DNA of 15,597 nt from Bondarzewia mesenterica. Its lineage: Eukaryota; Basidiomycota; Agaricomycetes; Russulales; Bondarzewiaceae. Numbering within the stretch: position 1 is the first letter of the stretch; each line of letters opens with the position of its first letter. The translations under genes and the position numbers were made by a program. The notes beneath the pieces are model-generated. The model had not been told where the DNA came from. It saw only the letters and a program-made list of their open reading frames with translations, and ran no database searches. Positions 1 to 6,772 of this stretch are shown in pieces. The DNA is taken from the NCBI GenBank assembly GCA_004802705.1, contig SGPL01000682.1, forward strand, positions 1 through 15,597, given 5' to 3'.

Positions 1-55
1 ATCCCCGCTCGCGACAGCTGAAGTTCGATCACCGACATCAGGGGCGCGTGAGGTG

Positions 56-106
56 CAGACCTTAATAAAGCAGAACGACTGTCTTCTGCTTTGTTTGTAA
101 GGTCTG
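56..106. repeat. Long bulged hairpin (18 bp stem)
   Basis: CAGACCTTA at 56-64 is the exact reverse complement of TAAGGTCTG at 98-106, and AAAGCAGAA at 67-75 is the exact reverse complement of TTCTGCTTT at 84-92. The two helices are stacked, separated by an AT / GTTTG internal bulge, and closed by an 8-nt loop (76-83). It is not a tRNA or another RNA family that I recognise. It could be a structured transcript, a fold-back element or a relic of a small inverted-repeat element. Confidence 0.8.
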
Positions 107-212
107 ACTGTGGGAGATAAGGGTAACCTCACGGTAGGGAATTGCCTTATTTGGGTGAGGTTTTTGTCCACCAGTTCAGAGCCGAAAGGCCGAAATTTTT
201 GACCCGACCTCA

Positions 213-230
213 CCCCCTATTATCAGGGGG
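213..230. repeat. C/G-rich hairpin upstream of COQ11
   Basis: CCCCCT (213-218) and AGGGGG (225-230) are perfect reverse complements around the 6-nt loop ATTATC. It lies 66 bp before the start codon at 297, so it falls in the promoter or 5' leader. No known regulator site is recognised. Confidence 0.6.
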
Positions 231-296
231 CCTACGCTCATACTTACCTTGATACCTTGTACCTTGCTCCCGTACATCTCACGCAGCTGATACGTG

Positions 297-1580
297 ATGG
301 AGCCTTTGGTACAGAGAATACTCGTCATCGGCGGAAATGGGTTCATCGGTACGTTCCGACCCGACTTCTCGAGTCAAGGTCACCCCCCAACACAGACAAC
401 TTCACATTTTCGTTTCGCAGGCTCAGCTGTCTGTAAAGTCGCTCTAAGCAGAGGCTTCGAGGTTACAAGTCTAAGGCAAGCGAATTATGTGCTATTCGCT
501 CCGCTCTATACTCAACCGTTCCTTGAAGCTCATCCGGGCAGCCATTCCGCACACCCAAAGGACATTCCCCTGCTTGGACTTCCAAAGTGTCGCCTGCATC
601 TCTTTTATCGGTTCAAAGCATCGGCTGATATCACGTTCTGTTCAGGTAGATTGGCAGGCAGGTGACGCGCTCCGCCCGGAGACGTATGCGCACCTACTTC
701 CAGGCGCGTCCGCTGTTGTACATACTATAGGCACACTGCTCGAAGACACGGAGTACAAGGCGGTGCTGCGTTTCAGGAATTTGGGTGGTGCTATAAGGAG
801 CTTTCGGCGCAGTTCATCAGGAGTAGGCAGGAACCCATTGGAGAAGGATAAAACAAAGGGGAGCTATGAAATTCTGAACAGAGATGCCGGTAGGTGTTTC
901 ATTCGGTGCCTTCAAAGTCTGACTCGGTTCACGCTCACGAAATGTGATTGCACAGCCTTACGAGTTGCCCAGGCTTTTGTGGAGAGCGAAGCTACAACTG
1001 AACTTCCCGGACCACGGCCGTTCGTGTATCTCTCGGCTGAGGACATATTCAGACCCATGATCCCCGCACGTTACATCGAGACAAAACGCCAGGCAGAGAA
1101 CGAGATTGAGCTCTTGGTAGTGGACAGGCCAGCATATCGGGGGGTGTACATCAGACCCAGTACGTCCACTCTTCGGCACCAATCCCGTGTATTTGTTTCA
1201 CGTTTGTTCCAGGTCTGGTGTACCATCCTCATGTCCGACCGTACACATCCCCCGTCGCTGCGTTCCTTGATCTCTCTTCCGTTATTCACTTCAAATTACC
1301 ACCTGGCCTGCCGTCGCCCTCTAGCATATTGCGCTCACTTTCCCCCGCATTCCCCACGGGGACGTCGCCGTCTTCCCCCATCCAGTCATCGCCTTTGGAC
1401 TCGGTTGCGAACGCGCTGACTTTGCCTCCGATTCATGTGAATCATGTCGCCGAAGCCATTTGCATCGCAGCGGATAATGCGCGCTCGGATATGCGAGGGG
1501 TGTATGGCGTGAAAGAGATGCGAGAGCTGATAGGATGGACGCAAAAGGGACAGCAACCCTCTGTGCGAGCTGAATATTAG
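297..1580 (+). CDS. COQ11: Coq11-like mitochondrial NAD(P)-binding protein
   Basis: Atypical short-chain dehydrogenase/reductase related to yeast Coq11 (YLR290C) and the NDUFA9-type family. Yeast Coq11 belongs to the mitochondrial coenzyme Q synthesis complex; the activity here is inferred. Proposed exons are 297-348, 421-475, 529-586, 646-889, 956-1159 and 1213-1580, giving 326 aa against about 277 in yeast. A Rossmann dinucleotide-binding motif GGNGFIG sits at residues 12-18. Conserved-looking blocks follow: SSSGQPFRTP, DWQAGDALRPETY, VVHTIGTLLED, FVYLSAEDIFRP with the downstream YIETKRQAE (YxxxK-like), and a C-terminal NHVAEAICIAAD helix. Intron 2 (476-528) starts with GC, not GT, and that choice is the only one found that restores the SSSG block. 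The start is the first ATG of the open frame. No classical mitochondrial presequence is obvious. Confidence 0.88.
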
Positions 1581-1927
1581 TAGACGATGTTCACTCGCCG
1601 TTTGAGATAATATATTATATAGATCTCTCTTTAACAACATCTGGGGTGATTGGACGCAAATTGGACAAGTGCATGAGCGCTGAGCATTCTGATTCTTGAC
1701 CGTGATGCATCGGAATTTATCTTATCTTATCTGATACCCCGGCTGTGCCCCGAACCCCAACAAATACTCAAAACATTGCACCATGTTCGGCCCCTGACCT
1801 AAGTGGTCCAGGCTTACTGTCCTTGCGCCGGCGACCATCACAAGAAACGACATCGGCCTCTCTCTCTCTTTCCTTTGCATCACCACCTCAACGCTCGTTT
1901 AAACCAGGCTTAGAGAGAGAAGGGTCG
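1581..1927 (+). promoter_or_regulatory. Intergenic region and adenylate kinase promoter
   Basis: This separates the COQ11-like stop from the kinase start, both on the plus strand. It contains three abutting TTATC pentamers at 1717-1731 followed by TGATA (1732-1736), which read as GATA-factor sites on the minus strand. A CT-rich tract lies at about 1856-1874, of the kind often seen just upstream of fungal starts. No open frame with family-like sequence is seen before the ATG at 1928. Confidence 0.55.
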
Positions 1928-3191
1928 ATGCTCAGGCTGTCGTTTCCCCGCGTCGTCCACTCATTCGCCCCGGCCAGGCACAGGGCATTCGGGAGCTCGG
2001 TCAGCTCAAGTAAGGCCATCCCATTTTTTCTGCGCAGTTCGCGCGCAGGCTCGCAGACCGTGGACGATGGGCACGATGGGAAGTCGCTTCGCATGATCAT
2101 GTTCGGCAAGCCTGGTGCGGGCAAGGGCACGCTTTCGGGGAGACTGGTGAACAAGTACGACATCCTGTCGCTCTCGACAGGTGATTTACTGCGGCAACAT
2201 ATTGCCGAAAAGTGAGTCGTCCGTTCAGTCCCGTGAATTGTGGGGCAATTGCGGGGAAATTCTGTGTGCTTTGCTAAATGTTGATTTTTGTTTTCATTTG
2301 TTGCTTGCTGTGCATAGGACGGAGGTCGGTCTACTCGCCGAGGATGTTGTTGCCAAAGGGGGCTTGCTCCCCGATGAAATCATGCTCAGAGTCATCACCA
2401 GTAAACTAGATTACTTGCATAACAAGGTATACTATTCCTTCTCGCCATCCCATCTTCATTTGGTGCATAACTTATAAACCATGTCCTCATCTTATGACTC
2501 TGTTCCTTCTAGCACTGGATCCTTGATGGATTTCCCCGAACACTAGGTCAAGGGAAACTCCTGGATACGCATCTACGGTATGCAGTCACTCCTTTTTCTC
2601 TCCCAGGGTTGCTGTGTGTATGTTGAATGATATGCATTGTACCAGAACACAAAATACCCCACTCACCTTGGTCATCAACCTCGATGTCCCCGATCAGGTC
2701 ATTCTCAGTCGAATCACTGATCGGTGGGTTCACCTTCCTTCAGGCCGCGTCTACAACATGTCCTACAACCGTCCCATGATCGACGGATTTGATGATGAGA
2801 CGGGCGAACCGCTCACGAAACGACCTGACGACAATCCAGTATGTCTACCCCTTTCTTTCTGAAGTGATCAAATGGCTAAGACATCAGCTATCAGGAAACG
2901 TTTGCCCGCCGATTGAAGCAATTCTACACTTCGACGTCGCCTCTTTTGTCTTACTATGACTCACAGCAAACATCAACCTCGCCCCTGACAAAGCTCGTCG
3001 CGCTTTCGGGTGAAACATCCGATGAAATTTGGCCTTTGCTCGAGCGTACCGTACTTGCTGCTGTGCCAAGTCTGCGCGAGCGAGTTGCTACCCGCGAGGA
3101 GCGCCGCCGGACCAGTCTCAGTGAGGCGATCTTGGCGAGGAAGGATGAGTCCACTCTGAGTGAGGACGCTGCAGGGAGGAGGGAGCGCTGA
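1928..3191 (+). CDS. ADK2: Mitochondrial adenylate kinase (GTP:AMP phosphotransferase type)
   Basis: Reversible phosphate transfer from a nucleoside triphosphate to AMP, by family knowledge in the mitochondrial matrix (Adk2/AK3 group). Exons are 1928-2211, 2318-2426, 2513-2577, 2646-2838 and 2895-3191, giving 315 aa; the family core is about 220. The first 50 or so residues are rich in Arg and Ser and nearly free of acidic residues, as in a mitochondrial presequence. The P-loop GKPGAGKGT is at 60-68, then STGDLLR, the AMP-binding DGFPRT at about 136-141, and a long zinc-free LID (DRWVHLPSGRVYN ... KRPDDNP, about 178-217). ETFARRLKQFY follows the LID. A charged tail of some 45 residues (RERVATREERRR...) extends beyond the usual end. 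GTP versus ATP preference cannot be read from the sequence. All five exons join in phase. Confidence 0.95.
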
Positions 3192-3762
3192 GATTTTGCA
3201 TTTTCTGCCTTCCGTTTCTTTTTAACTTTTCGCCTTCTTTTCTAATGGTATGTTACCTTTCATTCACCTTGACTTTGGCTTCGTTCGGTTTTGTGGTGTG
3301 CCAAGTGACCGGCTTTTTGTCTGCAGTTGCTTTTTTCTTCTTCATTCGGTTCTCTTCTTGCTCACCGTGGCCTTTTCCATGGCTTCGATTGAAGCCTTTT
3401 ACCAGTGTTCGTTTAAGTTATATCCGGTTGGAGAGACCTTGTATTTGTATGTCATGTCCAGAACGCATATGTTACTTTTCAAACTTCATGTGAGAGACCT
3501 CTATCCTTACCCTCCAGGTCGGCAGGTCGCCATTTGGACGGGAGTGGCTGTAATAATCATACTTTGTATATGTCGATTGGGATACTTGAATCAAGAATAT
3601 GAAGAAGGGTCGTCGGGTTATAAGAAAATTTGCATAAATTTGCATAGTAAAAATGAGCAACGTAAGGATACAATGATTTCGGGTACAGCACGTCACAGTG
3701 GGTCATCTTATAGCGTACCTATTGCGCGATCAGTTTGTTTCCAGTCAAATGATCGCCAGCAC
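3192..3762. other. Spacer between two convergent genes
   Basis: This 571-bp stretch lies between the adenylate kinase stop and the NTM1 stop and should hold both 3' UTRs. It is T- and pyrimidine-rich near 3220-3370. Open frames here (for instance about 3250-3885 on the plus strand) resemble no family and partly overlap NTM1 antisense. It contains one exact tandem 10-bp repeat (3626-3645). Confidence 0.6.
3626..3645. repeat. Exact tandem 10-mer AAATTTGCAT x2
   Basis: Two adjoining perfect copies, 3626-3635 and 3636-3645, in an AT-rich 3' flank. Each contains the octamer-like ATTTGCAT. It may be chance or a small regulatory or 3'-end element. Confidence 0.5.
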
Positions 3763-4838
3763 TTACATCTTGACCATGTACAGTCCTTCCGGAAGCCCGA
3801 GCTGGACTTGTTCATGTACGACACTAAGTCCAGCCTCCTTGAAAATCTCCTTCCACGCCAGATCCGACCTACAAAATGGGTATGACTTTTTGGAAAAGAA
3901 TGATATCAACGAGCAAGCTGCGTACCTCGTCAAGCTCGAATCTTCCTCGTCGAAATTAATACACGGCACACCCCCCTCGCCATCCCTGCACACATTCTCC
4001 TTGACCCCAATTATACTTCGCCCAGGCTCGCGCAACGCTGCCTTGCTTCGCTTCAGAAACGCGACCAGGTCCGCTTTGTTCATATACATGAGACACCATT
4101 GGCACCATATAACGTCGAAGCCCGATTCAAGATCGGATGTGGGGAGATCGGGTACGAAGCCTACGCGACCTATTACATCCGTCGATCGCGTCGGGTGCGC
4201 GGGGTCGAATGCCTGAAGGGAGTTCTGGAAAAACGCGACACTCTTGCTGCCATCGGCGATGCCCTTCCATTTTGAAGGAGGGGGCTCGTCACTCTCAGTC
4301 GTCGATGATGGATTCGAGGTGGAAGGTGACAGGTTTTCGCTAGCAGTACCTCGAACAAAGGCCTCGCGGATCAGACTCTCGACAGGTTCGAGGAGGATGA
4401 CGTCGTCAAAAAGGTGGAGAAGAACGTCGGCCGTAACACGGCCAATGCCTGCGCCCACGTCGAGCACACGAGTGCGGCGTTCTTTGGGCCTCACCTCCAA
4501 AGGGCGAATTGCTGAAGGGATGGTACATAGTTCGGGAAGCATGAATTGGAGGAATTGCCGCGACCCTAAAGAATCAACACGTGGAAGTGACTGGAGAACA
4601 AGAGCGCCTGTTAGATGGAGGAGGCGGTCTACCCCATGGTATGAGCACTCACACCCTTCCCGAACCCACCTGCAAGATATCAGCAAAAAACACATTTAGA
4701 CATGAGAAGCCGTAGTGCGAATAAGTTCTCACCAAGGACCCCATCGTAGCTTGCGGGTTGCGTGCTCCAAAATTTTATTCCGTCTTGTTCATCAGGCTCA
4801 CGTTCATGAAGACTTGAAGGAAGAAAGAGGGATGCCAT
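3763..4838 (-). CDS. NTM1: Protein N-terminal (alpha-N) methyltransferase
   Basis: SAM-dependent enzyme of the NTM1/Tae1/METTL11A family. Known members methylate the alpha-amino group of proteins that begin X-Pro-Lys after Met removal, such as ribosomal proteins and chromatin factors. Exons read downwards: 4838-4733, 4669-4653 (only 17 nt), 4590-3926 and 3868-3763, giving 297 aa against 223 in human. Family marks in order: IKFWSTQPASYDGVLGGFG (about 21-39, substrate side), LDVGAGIGRVT (about 84-94, SAM motif I), LLEP, WCQWCLMYM, VKENV (the Asn matching the catalytic Asn of human NTMT1) and DEEDSSLTR (matching the catalytic Asp region). A Ser/Pro/Thr-rich insert (TASENLSPSTSNPSSTTESD) follows motif I. 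The 17-nt exon is needed to complete LGGFGKG and has clean GT/AG borders. The gene is divergent from CSM3. Confidence 0.93.
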
Positions 4839-5004
4839 CCAAGTCGAAGCCGCTTCGACTCAATTTCAAATCTCGAGGAGGTGCCAAGTCCGAAAATGGC
4901 AACCAAACAAATAGCTGTCCACAACGCGTGTCATCACGTGTGTCACATTAGCGTGTCCGACTTGAAGCATCCTTCGACCTCCTTCAACGTAAGTACCTCT
5001 CGAC
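4839..5004. promoter_or_regulatory. Divergent promoter NTM1 / CSM3
   Basis: Only 166 bp separate the two start codons, so the genes share their promoter. It contains ACGCGT (4924-4929), the core of the MluI cell-cycle box bound by MBF in other fungi, and a CACGTG E-box (4935-4940) five bases downstream. Binding is inferred from the motifs. ACGCGT also occurs in coding sequence in this window, so chance is not excluded. Confidence 0.55.
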
Positions 5005-6457
5005 ATGGCTGCTGTTGCGCTCGAAGATATCTGGGACGTCCCAGCAGAATCTTCTTCATCAATCCAAGTTGCTCCCATTTCTGTAAATGACAGTGACGAT
5101 GAGGAGCGCGGCCCGCGCAAACCCAAACAACCCCTCTTCCTCCCATCGGACGGTGAAGACGAGGCGACCACCAGTACTCCAACTCGCGCACGCTCTCCCG
5201 CACCAATAGCACAGTCCCAAGCGGCGCGACCAGACATAGACGCGCTTTTTGATGACGCGTTTGAGGAGCTCGCACCTGCACTTGATCTCGAAAAGCTTCA
5301 ACGCGAGGCCGACGCGCGTAACGCGCGCGCAATACGCGCAGAATTTGCCTCAATAGTTCCCTCGCAGGCTCAGACGCAAGGAGCTGATACCGGCTCTACG
5401 CAGGCAAAAGGAAAGGGAAAAGGAAAGGACGTACTCGGTGATGAGGACGAGGAGGAAGAGCCAGCAAAGAAGAAGAGGAAGCCGATCCCTAGGCTGGACG
5501 AGCCGCGATTGCTAGGGAAGGATGGGTTCCCTCAGCTCATGAAGAACACTCAACATTTCAAAACGCGGGGCAAGGGTCATGAGGTGCGCCGCCCACCTTT
5601 ATCTATTTTGTTGCACTGCTGACCAGTCTATAACGTCTCAGGCTGCCGACCTCGACAGTGTGCTCCAAATCTACCAATTCTGGACACACCGATTATATTC
5701 AAAGACCAAATTCCGTGACAGCGTCCAACGGATTGAAAAGCTCTGTCATTCGAAACGTATGCATGTACGTCGTCCTCACGACTCAGCTAGCGTATACCCC
5801 CTCACTGTGTCGTAAAATCAGGTCGCCCTTAGTGTATGGCGGGACGAGTCTAAAGGACTTATACACGGCAAGAAATTTGACGACGAAGACACTGTTGAGA
5901 TCTCGGATGACGAGGCCGGTTCCTCTACCAACCGAATCACGACAGCCGTTATCGACGTAGACGACTCCGACGACGCAGAAAACGTCCCTTCCTCTCGGCC
6001 ACCCTCTCAGCCACCATCCACCTCCTCCCCTGCACCTTCAGCACCAGCCGACGATTTCGATCTCGAAGCTCTTATTGCAGAGGAACAAGCATTCACCGCC
6101 GCGCATCCACCAACCACTACCACCGCCCCCACCCCCTCAACCTCGGCATCACACTCATATACCACCAAAACACCACACGCCAACAACGTAATACTCAACA
6201 TATCAGATGAAGACGAAGCGATGTGGGACGCGCTCGACATGGACCACACGATACCCCCTCCTGCGCTACCCACCAAGACCATCTCTGCGCCCAGTGACGA
6301 TGACGAAGACATGTGGGATCTGGTGCGCGAGATGGAGCAGGAACAGGAGCGCTCGGCGCAGGGCCAGACAACTTCAGAACCCGCGCCTGCTCAGAATACT
6401 CCACAGGAGGCGCGCAGGGAGACGAACGATGAGGGTTGGGACGACATGTACTTGTGA
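5005..6457 (+). CDS. CSM3: Replication fork protection subunit Csm3/Swi3 (TIPIN)
   Basis: Partner of Tof1/Swi1 (Timeless) that stabilises stalled forks and supports checkpoint signalling and sister cohesion, in the nucleus. Exons are 5005-5583, 5642-5764 and 5822-6457, giving 445 aa. The conserved Swi3 domain spans about residues 160-250: PRLDEPRLLGKDGFPQLM, an LQIYQFWTHRLYSKTKF helix and SVQRIEKLCHSKRMH. The rest is low-complexity and acidic. A basic KKKRKP stretch before the domain could be a nuclear localisation signal. Short acidic tryptophan motifs recur: LEDIWD (residues 6-11), DEAMWD (to 370), DEDMWD (to 400) and GWDDMYL at the very C-terminus. Vertebrate TIPIN binds RPA through a C-terminal segment, so these may be RPA or other partner docking sites; that is inference. 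It shares a promoter with NTM1 and is convergent with CMR1. Confidence 0.9.
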
Positions 6458-6772
6458 CGGATAATCTATTGCGCATCTTCCGCGATCGACTATATATATC
6501 TGATAGGGAAGATACTTGAACCTGACTGGCAGAGACCGCAGATCCGCTTGCTATGACTATTCTGGAGAACATACTTTAGCCACAGATGCATGACTTCAAG
6601 CCTAGCATGATGGATAACATGAATAACAATGACAGATGATGCACGCTAAGATAAATCATAAACCAAAACAAGTGCAATATGCAAAATAAGCGCAGTATAC
6701 AAACTCTACAGGTCCCCAAGACGTACGTTCGCGAGACGTGGAGAAGCAGTCTCGCCAGCAAGATACAAAGCC
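6458..6772. other. Convergent spacer CSM3 / CMR1
   Basis: This 315-bp AT-rich stretch between two convergent stop codons should hold both 3' UTRs. No open frame with recognisable content and no repeat of note was found. Confidence 0.6.

Larger units (their letters stand above)
1..296. promoter_or_regulatory. Upstream region of the COQ11-like gene
   Basis: No gene is supported here. The stretch holds the 5' flank of the gene starting at 297 and two hairpins, listed separately. A short open frame on the minus strand (ATG at 38-36, running off the left edge) is too short to judge. A divergent neighbour beyond the window is therefore possible but not shown. Confidence 0.5.

Noticed and set aside
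1..38. Minus-strand ATG at 38-36 with an open frame to the left edge
   Set aside because: Only 12 codons are visible, with no family signal, so it cannot be called a gene.
2006..2039. GTAAGG...GCAG within the adenylate kinase presequence that looks like an intron
   Set aside because: It would be under 30 nt, shorter than any other intron in the window, and the frame is open without it.
3250..3885. 211-codon plus-strand open frame in the convergent spacer
   Set aside because: No recognisable domain, and it overlaps the last NTM1 exon in antisense. Its hydrophobic start reflects T-rich DNA.
4244..4699. 151-codon plus-strand open frame
   Set aside because: Antisense to NTM1 exon 3 and Arg/Ser-rich without a domain.
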